This document shows, piece after piece, positions 35,053-45,652 of a DNA stretch of 64,000 nt; the stretch's first letter is position 1; the number at the start of each line of letters is the position of its first letter. The position numbers and the translations under genes were made by a program. Below the pieces are notes generated by a model that saw nothing but the letters and a program-made list of their open reading frames with translations, made no database searches and had not been told where the DNA came from. The DNA comes from Phylloscopus collybita (taxonomy: Eukaryota; Chordata; Aves; Passeriformes; Phylloscopidae): NCBI GenBank assembly GCA_027886175.1, contig JAJNNQ010000077.1, positions 1,426,001-1,490,000 of the forward strand. The letters are read 5' to 3'.

Positions 35053-35186
35053 ATAATCTCTTTCTCTTCTCTTCTCTTCTCTTCTCTTCTCTTCTCTTCT
35101 CTTCTCTTCTCTTCTCTTCTCTTCTCTTCTCTTCTCTTCTCTTCTCTTCTCTTCTCTTCTCTTCTCTTCTCTTCTCTCCTCTCTCA
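35053..35186. repeat. (TTCTC)n polypyrimidine repeat
   Basis: A second stretch in a repeat of the same flanks: 'attctatttggtgt' precedes both arrays, and 'attgctacatcagtatctac' follows both. The flank-plus-array module is therefore itself duplicated in tandem. Confidence 0.92.
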
Positions 35187-35639
35187 ATAAAGGGATGCCA
35201 TTAGTCCCAGTATTGCTACATCAGTATCTACCATTCCTGTGTTAAGCACAGACAGTAAGGAGCCCTGATCACTCTGCATTTCTGTCAAATAAAATGTCCT
35301 GCTCTGCCCCTGGATGCCCAAGATGTTCCCTCAGCCCCTCTCTGTCTCTGCAGGGGCGGTGCCTGTGAGCAGAGGTGCAGGGCAGAGACTCCCAGCCCAG
35401 CAGCACAGCCAGGGACAATGGCCCTGGCTCTTCCCACAGCTGCTCTTCCCAAACTGCAGCTCTCCTTCCCCAGCCCTTCTGTGGCTGTCAGGCCGCAGGG
35501 CTGTGGCAGCTTGGTCACTGTCCTGCTGCGTGTGCGTGCTGTGAGCACAGGCAGGGCCAGGCCATGGGCACTGCTGGGACACAGCTGGGCTCCAGCACAG
35601 CAGCTCCAGCAGCAAAGGGCATCATCTCCTGAGGGCAGC

Positions 35640-36100
35640 CCAGGAAGGCTTTGCTCTCCCTGCACAGCTGCTGTCAGCATTGTGCTCCAGGAATGCCCTG
35701 GCAAAGCAAAGCCCAGTGCCCAGGAGCAGAGGGGCAGTGTGCAGGGGGGCACCCAGCAGTGTCCTGGTACAGCCAGAGCTCCTGGCATGGACCTGAGGGA
35801 GCAGCAGAGCAGGGCCTGGGCTGTGTCTCTCTTCTGGGGACAGCCTGGGAAGCTGCCCCAGGGCAATTGTCCCACACCAGCCCCTGCAACCACCATGGCC
35901 AGCACAGGCCTCTCCCCACACCTGCAGGAGGTTGTTTGTCCCTGCATGGAGGGACGCCAAGGGACCAGGCCAGCAGTGCCTGTTTGCTCTGTCCTGAGGA
36001 GATTTCAGCAGTGCATCCTGTGTGTGTGTGTGGGGAGATGAAGCAGAGTGAGCACAAACACCATCAGCAGCACTCGGGGCTGGCACAATTCCAGAGGCAC
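35640..36100. repeat. Diverged receptor downstream block
   Basis: Phrases such as gagcagcagagcagggcctg (35798) and gtgtggggagatgaagc (36026) also occur in the ~820-bp blocks at 14847 and 22467, in the same order. The overall match is much weaker than among those copies. Confidence 0.5.
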
Positions 36101-36369
36101 AAACAGGGCCTTGAGGCCACTTCACTCTGAGAGTGAAATCCTCTGGAAAACCACCTGAATTCTTTATTGGGCTGTGCTTGGGATGGCAGAGAGAAACATC
36201 CAGGGCAGGGAGGCTCCAGGGAAACTGCTCAGCACAGCCAAGGACTGCCCAGAGAGACCATTGGGGTGGGGGTGTGTGGGGAGAAATCACAGCTGCCTCC
36301 CTTCTGAAGCACCCCCAGGACCTGGACAGGGCTGTGCTGTGTTCTGGGCACTGACCTGGAGCTGAGAAA

Positions 36370-36950
36370 TGTGGAAAAGGCTTTTGGTGTCAGGGCTGTT
36401 GAGAAGGCTGGGCAGTGTCACTGGGAGAGCTCTCTCAAAGCCCTTGGAAAGGGCAGAGCCATCCCAGAGGGTCCTGGGAACCTGGGAAAGGCAGACATGG
36501 AGCCAGTCTGCAACCAGGACAGGGAGGGGATCTGGGAGAGTCCCAGCCTGGTGAGGCTCAGCAGGGAAGGGGATGTGGCAAATCCTCCTGCAGCCATTCC
36601 TGGCACTGGCAGGACAAGGCAGGGATTGCAGAACCCAGGTGGGAGGGAAAAGAAGGGGATGTTGTGTGCCCAGACTTTAGCCAGGCCTGTGACACGGTCT
36701 GCTGTGGTCTCCTCAGAGCCAGACTGGAGAGAGCTGGGCTGAAGAAATGGAACATGGGCTTGGTGGGAATTTGGCTGAACACTGAGGGTCAAATGTCACC
36801 CATGGTACAGAGTCCTCTTGGAAGCCACTGCCTGGTGACATCCCTCAGTGACCAGCCCTTGACCACCACTGGGGAACATTTCTATTATCTCTACAATGGC
36901 ATCAAATGCACTTGCAATTCCATTGTGGATATTGTCAAATTGTAGGGAGT
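36370..36950 (+). mobile_element. CR1 LINE reverse-transcriptase fragment
   Basis: In one frame the sequence reads PDFSQACDTV (CR1 reverse-transcriptase FSKAFDTV-type motif) followed by LLRARLERAGLKKW, both conserved in CR1 ORF2. No long uninterrupted domain; the fragment is old. The flanking 36101-36369 shows nothing. Confidence 0.8.
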
Positions 36951-37495
36951 CCGTGACCAAACTCCTCCAGCTGATGGTGACTGCAAAACATAATTGGGTG
37001 CCATTGGTCTTTTCTTTGCTATGGGCAAGATGACTGAATTGAGTCAATTTTTCTTGCCATCAGGTGCCAACCAAGCCACAAGAAAAGAGATAAAAAAGTC
37101 ATGCATTAGAAAAAAGGCAGTTCAAAAGGGAATCCAACAATAAAAACACAAAGCAAGACCCACCCAGAACAACACAAAAACCCCTTAAACAAGCCACCAA
37201 CAATGAGCAAAGGCCACAAACCGAAGAAAAACAAATTCACAGAAAATCTCCTATCCGCAGAAAATTTTTAAGCACCTTTGGCATGAGGGGATTCTTTATG
37301 TGTTGGTGATCTTTTACAGTATGCCATCCTCTCCTCATAACACCTAAAAACACAACAAAGTCAGGCAAATGATATATTGTCTTCTCAAACTAGCTTCATC
37401 TGGCAATGATCAACTATCCTACATTGCTTCTGCCTCTAACTCGTCATTAATATCCATTGCTTCTTGCTCCTATCCCTTTAGCTAAACTCTTAACC
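36951..37495. other. No gene recognised
   Basis: A-rich non-repetitive sequence between the CR1 fragment and the satellite. Confidence 0.45.
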
Positions 37496-39720
37496 CTTTG
37501 GATTCTTCTATACCCTTGATTCAATTAGGGTCCATCCTGTCAAAATGGTCTCCTTGGTTCTGCACTGCCACAATGCTCTCCTTGGTTCCACAAGGCCTTG
37601 GTGTGCCACAACAGCCCCTTGGTTCCATGAACTGCCATAGTGTCACCACAATCTCTTGCATCTGCAGTATCACAATGGACAATTGGTGACAAGCAGCCCC
37701 ACTGTGTCACAAGGAATATTTGATTTCATGGGGCCCCACGGTGTCACACTGGCCCCTTGGTTCCACCAGGCCTGGCTGTATAACAATGGCCCCTCAGTTC
37801 CATGAGGTTTTGTACTGCCAACAATGGTCTCCTTGGTTCTGTAGTGTGCAAATGGCTGCTTGATTCCATAAAATTCCTCTGTGTCGCAGTGGTCTCCTTT
37901 GTTCCATAAGGCTCTGCAGTGTCACAATGTCCCATAGTGTCCATGAGCATCTGCCACACTATCAACTGTTTGTTCCAAGGATGCCCCACAGTGTCACAAT
38001 GGCTCCTTGGATCCATGAGGTTCTGTAGTGTCACCATGATCTCCTTGGATCTGCATTGTCATAATGGACAATTGGTTCCTTGGGGCCCAACTGTGTTACA
38101 ATGGACCCTTGGTTCCATGAAGTTCCATAGTATCTGCATGGCCTCCTTGGATCCACAGTATCACTATGGACCATTGGTTCCATGTGGCCCTGCTGTGTCA
38201 CAATGGCTTCTTGGTTCCATGAAACCCAACTGTTTAAAAACTGAGGCTTTATTCCAGGAGGTTCTGTACTGTCAAAATGGTCTCCTTGGTTCTGGATTGT
38301 AACAATGGACCCTTGGTTCCATGAGATTCCATTCTGTCACAATGGTCTCCTTGGTTCCACGAGGCCTTGCTGTGTCACAATGGCTGCTTGGTTCCATGAG
38401 CTTCCGTAGTGTAACCATGGTCTCCTTGGATCTGCATTGTCACAATGGACCATTGGTTTCATGGAACCCTGCTGTGCCACAGTGAAGTCTTAGTGCCATG
38501 AGGTTCTGTAGTTGGACAATGGTCTATTTGGTTCAAAGACACTTTGGAGTGTAACAATGGCTGCTCAGTTCCGTGAGCTTCCATAGTGTCATCAATGGTC
38601 TCCTTGTTTCTGCAGTGTCCTAATGAACACTTGGTTCCATGAGGTTCCAAAATGTCACTGGTCTCCTTGGTTCCAGGTGTCCCTGCTGTGTCACCACAGC
38701 CCCTTGGTTCCATGAGTTTGTGTACTGGCAACAATGGTTCCTTTGTTCCAATGAGGCCTTGCCATATCACAATGGACCCTGGGTTCCATGAAGTTCTTTG
38801 GTGTCACAACGGCCCCTTGGATCTATGAGGTTCCATAGTGTCTCCATGGTCTCCTTGGATCCGCATTGTCATCATGGACAATTCCTTCCATGCAATCCCA
38901 ATGGGTCAAAATGTCCCCTTAGTTCCATGAGGCCCTGCTTTGTCCCAATGTCCCCTTGGTTCCATAGGTTTTATGCTGTACCAATGGACTCCTTGGTTCT
39001 ATGAGTTACCCTGCTTTTAGCAGGGGTTTCTTTGGTTCCACCAAGGCCCAGCTGTGCCTCAATGCACCCTTGGTTCCATGAGGCCCTGTTGTGTCACAAT
39101 GGACCCTCTATTCCATGAGGCCCTAGAGAGTCACAATGGACACTTGGATCCATGGGTTTCTGTAGTGTAACACAGTTGCCTTTTTTCCATGAGGTTCTGC
39201 AGTGTCACAATAGAAACCCTTGTTCCATTGGGCCTCCAAGTTTCACAATGTTTGATTCCAGGAGGCACCACAATGTCACAAGGGACCCTGGGTTCTGTGA
39301 GGTTCCATGGCATCCCAATGGTCACCGTGGTTCCATGAGTTTCCTTTAGTGTCACAATGGTCTCCATGGTTCCATCAGGCCCTGCCTTGTCACAATGGTC
39401 CCCTGGGTTCAAACGAGGCCCTGCTGTGCTACAAAGGAGCCTTGGTTCCATGAGGTTCTGTGGGGTCACCATGTTCTTCTTGACTCTGCAGTGTAACAAT
39501 GGACCATTGGTTCCACATGGCCTGGCTGTGTCACAAATGTCTCTTTGATTCCATGACTGCCAAAACAGAGACTTGTTTCTAGGAGGTTCCCTACTGTCAC
39601 ATCATTCCCCTTGATTCCATGAGCCCCCTGCTGTGTCACAATGGACCCTTGGTGAAAGAAGGCCTTGCAGTATCTCAAGAGTCTCCGTGGTTCCAGGAAA
39701 ACCACAAAATCTTTGCATCA
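37496..39720. repeat. Satellite array 2, ~38-bp unit
   Basis: About 55 degenerate copies of 'gtcacaatggwccttggttc' plus catgaggccctgctgt-type ends over 2.2 kb. Two sub-variants, one with 'tctccttggatctgcagt' and one with 'cccttggttccatgag', often alternate. Confidence 0.93.
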
Positions 39721-40988
39721 ACATTGAGCAACGCTTGCTTTACACACCTGGGAACCTCTGTCTGCATTCCAAAAAAGGATTCAAGCTGAGGATGGCACCA
39801 GCAGCTTCCATCTGCAACACAGATCCAGGACAGGGACAGAGAATTCACCTGAAAGACTCAGAGAATTCTGCTTCCAGAGCTCATTTCTGGTGACACTGTC
39901 CCTTGTAGAAAGGTGACATCATTCCAGGCAGCCTGTCCTGAGCCTGTGGATCCTGAGTGGGCTTTGTTATTTAGGAAACCTGCTCAGGCTTTTCCATTCT
40001 TTCCTCAGCAAGAGGAAAACTTCTCCTGGGCCTGTGTGCAGGCAGAGGCCTGAGGAGAGCAGGTGGGCCATGGTGCAATGGGCTGGGACAGGCAGCTGCA
40101 GAGCTCAGGGGACAAGGTTGTGCTGCAGGGCACAGGGATGTCAGTGCCAGGTGGGCAATGTCAGACATGGTGAGGTTGGGGTGAGGAGCAGCTTGTCCAA
40201 ATTGGGTCAGTTTGCAAAAGGCTCATTCTTCTCCATGCCCAGACCTAAGGAGACATTCAGCATCAAGATCCTTTGGGGAACGTTTCTATCCATTCTTCAC
40301 TGATGTGGAAAAACAAAATTCTTGATTAAAAAAAGAAACAGTCATGAATTGCACTTTGTAATCTCTGTCCTTCACAGGACTGCAAACTGACCCCAGTAAG
40401 GTGCACAAGCCTTGGCAGCTCAAAGCCAATGGAAGGAAGACGAGGAGCTCCTGAGGGATTTTTGTATTTTCATGAGCCCCATGCTGGATTTGGGGCTTAA
40501 TGCAGGACCCCCAGGCACTGAGGAAAGGTTGAAGAAGATGCTGAAAGAAATCAGAAGCAAAACTCCAAGTGCCTTGGAGCATCCCTGGGCCCCAGGGAGG
40601 GCAGGGAGTGCCAAAGGCTGCCCAGGGACTGCTGAGAGCAGCTCCTTGAGGCCAGGATTGCAGGGAGCCCAAGGCTGTGAGCAGGGACTGCAATGCTGAG
40701 CAAGGCCTGGGCTGGCTGGAGGGAGCAGAAAGGCCAAGGCCTGAGCCCAGGCCTGGCACAGCAGGGCCTGTCCCTCGCGGCTGGCTGGGGGCTGTTGGTG
40801 GGGCAGGGGGATGGCAGGGGCAGCAAGGACAAACAAATGTCCTAAAGCTGCAAGGCCTGCCAGCCTGCTGAGGGAGGGGCCAGGCAGAAGCCAAGTGCAG
40901 GCTTTCCTGCAAGGAAAGTTCCTTCTGTGGGGCCTGCAGAGGCGCTGGCAGAGCCCAGGGGACAAAGGCCTGGGTGCCTGTGGCCCTG
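39721..40988. other. No gene; host flank of the nested provirus
   Basis: Single-copy-like sequence. Around 40380-40700 it faintly resembles the ~150-bp monomers of 9130-10215 (gagccccatgctgg, ccttggagcat). Before the viral insertions this flank continued at 51484. Confidence 0.45.
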
Positions 40989-40994
40989 CCAGCC

Positions 40995-41297
40995 TGAAGT
41001 TAACCCCTTTCCCTCAGCCCCCCGAGACCCGTTGCCAGCTCAGATTTAGGGAGGTTAGGGGGAGGGGAAACTCCAAGATAGGGACATAAAACCAAAGGAG
41101 GCTCTTACCCCGAGATGTGGTTCCAAGGTTTATTCCCTGAAGGGATCCCAAGGCGAAAAGAGGACGACCCCGAAGGGAAAGGGGGTTTTATGCCTTTCAG
41201 GGTAAGGGGCGGGGTTACCTATGGCCAAAGGCCATAGGTCAGAGTCAAGGGACAGGTAAGGTTTCACAGGGGAGGGGATACCAAAAGGAATACAACA
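40995..41297 (-). repeat. 3' LTR of ERV-B
   Basis: 303 bp; minus-strand ends TGTTGTATTCC ... AACTTCA. A purine tract (AAAAAAGGGTGAGA on the minus strand, 41298-41312) lies just 5' of it. Repeated at 44045-44310 with one mismatch, the rest being at 51435-51477. Confidence 0.93.
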
Positions 41298-41341
41298 TCT
41301 CACCCTTTTTTGTTTAACAAAATTAAAGGAAAAACAATAAG

Positions 41342-42688
41342 TTACATGGAGTGTGGGTTTTCTCTTTCCCACCACTTGCACCTGGTGGGGAAATCAGTTT
41401 GCTTTACATTTGCCAACTCTGTGTGGTTGACTTCTGAGGTAGGAGGTATGAGACCATTGATAGCTTTGAAAACTAAACGACGTAGGATCCCGAATGCTAA
41501 GGTTACAAGGAAAAGGATAGCAAGGAATAACAAAATTGTCTTGACTATAGAAATCCACCACCCTGTGACTCCCCAGCCTTTGAACAGTTCATTGAACCAG
41601 TCCTCAGATTCTTGCTTCATTTGTCCGATCAGGTTGTTCATGCTCCGAAGGGCAGCGTGGACGTTTGGTGCTTTCGACGTCAGGTTCATGCAGCAGAGTC
41701 CTTCAAATTCCTGGCATTCATGTCCATGAAGCAGCAGGAGAAAGTCGATCGCTGCACGGTTCTGCAGCGTGGCCTGTCTAGTAATTCCCTCCTCTTCTAG
41801 GAGGGCACTGATGGCAGTTGAGGTCAGATTTGCCTGTTTGACTACCCAGCACTCTAGGTGACCCAATTCACCTAGAGCTTTGGCTGCTGCGACCCACGGA
41901 AGAAACAGGGACACAGCAACTCTTTTTGACTTTGCCCAATGAAAAATGTCTGAATTACAATTTGAATCCAAATTGTCAGCACTTCTCTTATGAATTTTGT
42001 TTGTCGAATTGTGTTTATGAGTCCATTCACCAATTAGAGTTTTGTTGGGTGTCAATACGGACAACCGCCCTACAGTACATGGCCCTCCTAAAAGCCGAGA
42101 TGGAATTCCTGCCCATGCTCGATCCCCACAGACCAAGAAGAATCCCTTAGGGAGGCTTTTGGGACTTGAGTGAGGTGGGTTGTCAGCTGCAACATGGCTT
42201 AGGTTATGACACCACCTGTTTGCAGTAAACTCCCCACGATATTGTTTTATATAGTGGTATTCATCAGTGCTAGGGGGTTTTGGATAGACAGAAAAATGTA
42301 CGCAGTATGATGCAGGGGAAGAACCCAATAGCTCTAACTCTTGGGGTTCCTGGGCCATCTCAGGCAAGTTTGGTAACCACTCCACTAAGGGGTTTGCAGT
42401 TACCACAGCTTCTTGCTGATTATTTTTGTATGGTTTTAGGAGAAGTGACTTTGGAATTTCATTGGACATATGAGTGTCCAATCCCGCAGGAAACTCTCCA
42501 GCCTGCAATGGAATTCCTACCAGACAGGTGGACATAGGATTCTTCGCTGACGCAGTGGACAAACATATGTTTTCCTGCTGAAGTGTCTGTGCCAGGGTCA
42601 CCCAGACATTTTGACGTGGCTGAATGACGATCCATGCAGCTGCCAGACTGTTCAGCAATAACAGGATGACAATTTGACTGAGATTCAT
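41342..42688 (-). CDS. env: ERV-B envelope glycoprotein, full-length open frame
   Basis: Encodes 448 residues without interruption. Retroviral Env is made as a membrane precursor cut into surface and transmembrane subunits that bind and fuse cells. Visible parts in order: signal peptide (about 1-18), a surface subunit with several Cys and N-glycosylation sites (for example N161, N215, N227), basic cleavage region KSKR at 253-256, hydrophobic fusion-peptide-like 257-276, LQNRAAIDFLLL (309-320) in the immunosuppressive-domain position, CX6CC at 325-333, membrane anchor about 380-401 and a ~47-residue tail. The first ATG (42688) directly follows a GTG and lies 97 bp after the integrase stop. All expected modules are present; whether the KSKR site is cut is unknown. 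The intact state fits the youth of the provirus and need not imply host use. Confidence 0.92.
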   Translation of the reverse strand: MNLSQIVILLLLNSLAAAWIVIQPRQNVWVTLAQTLQQENICLSTASAKNPMSTCLVGIPLQAGEFPAGLDTHMSNEIPKSLLLKPYKNNQQEAVVTANPLVEWLPNLPEMAQEPQELELLGSSPASYCVHFSVYPKPPSTDEYHYIKQYRGEFTANRWCHNLSHVAADNPPHSSPKSLPKGFFLVCGDRAWAGIPSRLLGGPCTVGRLSVLTPNKTLIGEWTHKHNSTNKIHKRSADNLDSNCNSDIFHWAKSKRVAVSLFLPWVAAAKALGELGHLECWVVKQANLTSTAISALLEEEGITRQATLQNRAAIDFLLLLHGHECQEFEGLCCMNLTSKAPNVHAALRSMNNLIGQMKQESEDWFNELFKGWGVTGWWISIVKTILLFLAILFLVTLAFGILRRLVFKAINGLIPPTSEVNHTELANVKQTDFPTRCKWWERENPHSM

Positions 42689-42785
42689 CACAGGGATAAA
42701 TGGGAGGAGGGTTTTCTCTAAAAGGGAAAAACAAACATTTCAAAACATGTTAAAAGTTTCTGTTACTTCGGGAAAGAGTCCACAC

Positions 42786-43412
42786 CTATGAAGATTCTCT
42801 TTCCTCCATCCGACGTCGTCTCCTCTTGGAGGCAGTGGTGACTTGCTTTCCATCCCCTTCTGCTGGAGCTGGATTTTTGGGGACAAAAGGTTTTACCCAC
42901 TTCTGGGGGATCCACCGAGGGCCTGAGGGCATCGCTACGCACGCGTAGCCACGACCCCAGGTTACGAGCTCATAGGGACCCTTGGTTTCCCAAGTTTCAG
43001 GATCCCTGATCAGGACCGGTAGACGATGGGACAGTTTGAATTGATTGCCACTGTTAAAATGACGAACCACAGGTGGACTCATGTTTTCAAAAGAACAGTT
43101 AAGAAAATTGATGGTAAACAGGGCTTTGCAGAGCTTCTGCTGTGGAGACATCCACACAGTTGTGCTGCTCTGTTTAGCCAGAACCTGTTTGAGTGTCTGA
43201 TGCACCCGTTCAACCACAGCTTGGCCTGTGGGGGAGTGAGGGATGCCTGTCTTATGTTCCACTCCCCACTGCTGGACAAATTCCAGGAACTCCTTTGACA
43301 CGTACGCTGGGCCATTGTCTGTTTTAATTTCTTTTGGGATTTTAAGACCTTTCAAAGCAGATTTAAGGTGCTTTAAAAGGCTCCTTTGGTTAGTGGAAAG
43401 GTTAGAACCCAT
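42786..43412 (-). pseudogene. pol: ERV-B integrase C-terminal part
   Basis: The open frame holds the second catalytic Asp (KTDNGPAY), the catalytic Glu (GQAVVERVH) and the C-terminal DNA-binding domain (GPYELVTWGRGYA, WIPQKWVKPF), ending in a basic RRRRR tail. The zinc-binding domain and the first catalytic Asp are missing, since the frame joins directly to leader sequence near 43413-43435. No active integrase is possible. Related to ERV-A and ERV-D pol. Confidence 0.9.
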
Positions 43413-43434
43413 ATTTGTGATGTTAAAGCGTTAA

Positions 43435-44026
43435 GAAAAACACACACACACACACACACACACAGCTCTGTCCCCAGTCCGTCTCTCACTTCCGAGAACT
43501 CCGGGACGGGGGGGGGTGTATTCCGGGCGGGGAATCGGCACCCTGCCGAGCTTCTCCGGCTCCGGGGGCTGTGAGGGGGTCGCCCCGTTTTCCGGGGTTC
43601 TCCTCAAAGCCCGCAACACCCCGAGACGCCGTGGATCTCTGGGACAGCCGGCGCCTGACTTCCCAGAGATGAATCACAAACACAACTTCTGAGATGTTAA
43701 CTGGGTCCTAAAAGGGTTTCACTGCGTGGCTGTGGGCTCAATGCCCACCCGCAGCAAAAGATCTTTCTTTTTCCCAACCGCACGGGACTGCCCACCCCCC
43801 GTCTTTGCCTGGGGGACGGATCACGTGCTTTTTTTGGGGTGCCCTGCTCTTTTCCTATAAAAGTTCCTATCGAATCGACCTGTGTGAATGCACAGGCTGT
43901 CGATCCTATTTCTACCGCCCCCAACTGCACAAAAAGCAGCTGGATCAGTGGAGAAGAGTTGAACAGTCCAAAAAGCTTTTGAGATCTCAGAAATGAGACT
44001 CCAGCTCCTGCACGTGACTTCGAGAG
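43435..44026 (-). other. ERV-B 5' leader, with CA microsatellite
   Basis: Lies between the primer site and the integrase fragment in minus orientation. Includes (CA)12 at 43440-43463 and a GC-rich middle part (43500-43640). No gag frame is recognisable. Confidence 0.6.
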
Positions 44027-44044
44027 ACCACGGTTGGACGCCAA
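44027..44044 (-). promoter_or_regulatory. ERV-B primer-binding site, tRNA-Lys-like
   Basis: Immediately after the 5' LTR the minus strand reads TTGGCGTCCAACCGTGG, close to the TGGCGCCCAACGTGGGG complement of the tRNA-Lys-1,2 3' end used by betaretrovirus-like elements, with a few changes. Confidence 0.6.
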
Positions 44045-44310
44045 CTGAAGTTAACCCCTTTCCCTCAGCCCCCCGAGACCCGTTGCCAGCTCAGATTTAG
44101 AGAGGTTAGGGGGAGGGGAAACTCCAAGATAGGGACATAAAACCAAAGGAGGCTCTTACCCCGAGATGTGGTTCCAAGGTTTATTCCCTGAAGGGATCCC
44201 AAGGCGAAAAGAGGACGACCCCGAAGGGAAAGGGGGTTTTATGCCTTTCAGGGTAAGGGGCGGGGTTACCTATGGCCAAAGGCCATAGGTCAGAGTCAAG
44301 GGACAGGTAA
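44045..44310 (-). repeat. 5' LTR of ERV-B, larger part (split by ERV-C)
   Basis: Matches 40995-41257 with one mismatch. The missing 43 bp lie at 51435-51477 beyond ERV-C. GTAA at 44307-44310 is repeated at 51435-51438. Confidence 0.93.
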
Positions 44311-45033
44311 TGAAAGAAATTAGCCCCAGGTTATGCACTCCCGAGTTGTATTGTTACATTGTTTTGCTGTAAAATTAAAGTTGCACTGTTACTTGCTTGT
44401 TTCAAACCGTTCATGTTGAATCTGTACCCTGAATTTCTGTTCGTTATGTCCAAGTTCTGTACCCTTTCTCCCTAAATCCTGAGCTTTCCCCTCCCCCGAG
44501 GAAAGCACGCCGCCGCCGCCTTGTCGCTCCCCCTGCCACTTCCTGTTGCCCCCTGCTGCTTCTTGCTGCTCCCTGCCTGCCTGCCCGTCGAGCTGTGGGC
44601 TCCGCCCAATATGGAGATCACCTCCCATGGTGCCTGGCTGCAGCCGAGAGTCCAGTTAGAGCTAACAAGCCCCTAATACAGCGAGCCAACACAGAAACTG
44701 GACCTAAGAAGGACGGGACTGTGCGAGGCACACATCCAGCTACCTGCAGGCAGCAGGCATTCTTTTGTTACTTTGTCGCCATAGCCTGAAAGAAACTGGA
44801 GAAAGGTAACGCCCCTGGACCACACGAGCCAACGTGATTCTATTGGAACCCCCGTGAGGACGGAATCCCGACTCTGCAGCAGCAGCAGCAGCAGCAGATT
44901 CGACTGCACCTCCTCCTCCGTGGTGTCTACAGGGAGCAGCGGCGGCGTGCGCAGCCCCCGGGCCCCCTACCCAGAGCTGATTTCCTAATAAAGGCCTTTT
45001 TAAAGGAGCTGGTCTCCTGGCCAATTTATAACA
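44311..45033 (+). repeat. 5' LTR of ERV-C
   Basis: 723 bp, TGAAAGAAAT ... TTATAACA. AATAAA at about 44987-44992 sits 41 bp before the end. Contains a (CAG)7-type run near 44876-44898. Six of the seven differences from the 3' LTR fall within about 44612-44690. Confidence 0.95.
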
Positions 45034-45035
45034 AA

Positions 45036-45053
45036 TTGGGGGCTCGCCGGGAC
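45036..45053 (+). promoter_or_regulatory. ERV-C primer-binding site, tRNA-Pro-like
   Basis: TGGGGGCTCGCCGGGAC, two bases after the LTR, equals the tRNA-Pro complement TGGGGGCTCGTCCGGGA with one base missing. Confidence 0.75.
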
Positions 45054-45652
45054 GTGACCACGCCTGAAGAGGACCGAGGACGGGACGGCCGACCGCCCTT
45101 TGGATCCCTAGGACAGCTGGTCACACCGGACCAAGGAAGACAGCCTGGGATTGGACAGCGCGGAGGAGCGCCGGTAAAGTATAGCCGGTGGCGGGAGTGG
45201 AGACAAGCGAATGGTGTGTGAGTGAGACAAAGACCGGTAGTTCGGATCTTTGAAGCGAGTGTGGGCCTCCCAGTACCGCGTTTTCAGCCTCCCGCGAGGG
45301 ACCTGGCCGGGAAAGGAGGGAAGCGAAAGGAGAACGGTGTGAAAGAGGCGTCTCCAGGGGCATAGGCGCCCCCCTCCGGGCGTGCGGAGGTAATTTAGAG
45401 GGTGAGTGGCACGTCACAGGGTGTGTGATTGTAGGATAGGCCCGCCTCCATTCTAGAATCTACGGAGGCGGGCTGCTCAGGCTGATCCAAGCGTGCGGAA
45501 AGCCTGGAGCTGTGTGTGTAGCACGCACCACACTGGCTGAGGTTACGGCCCGGGGTATCCACGGGTTGGGATACTGGCTGGGGTAGCTGACAGGGTGTGG
45601 GGAGTGAGAGAGGGTACTGGCCGAGTTACGGCCCGGGGTGTCCAGGCGAGGA

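Larger units (their letters stand above)
30340..35664. repeat. Inverted segmental duplication, arm A'
   Basis: Reverse complement of 1-2965 interrupted by three expansions absent from arm A: an A/C satellite (30660-31440), an extra 68-bp unit (32461-32640), and a receptor fragment plus polypyrimidine repeat (about 33620-35186). Confidence 0.9.

Noticed and set aside
34002..35204. Open frames of 320-400 codons on both strands (Phe/Pro/Leu/Ser-rich or Lys/Gly/Glu/Arg-rich)
   Set aside because: A C/T-only tract of 5- and 6-bp units contains no stop codons in most phases; these are composition artefacts.
37496..39720. CRISPR-like or exon-array interpretation of regular ~38-bp repeats
   Set aside because: Units are degenerate and contiguous with no unique spacers, and frames break constantly. 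It is a satellite in a vertebrate genome.
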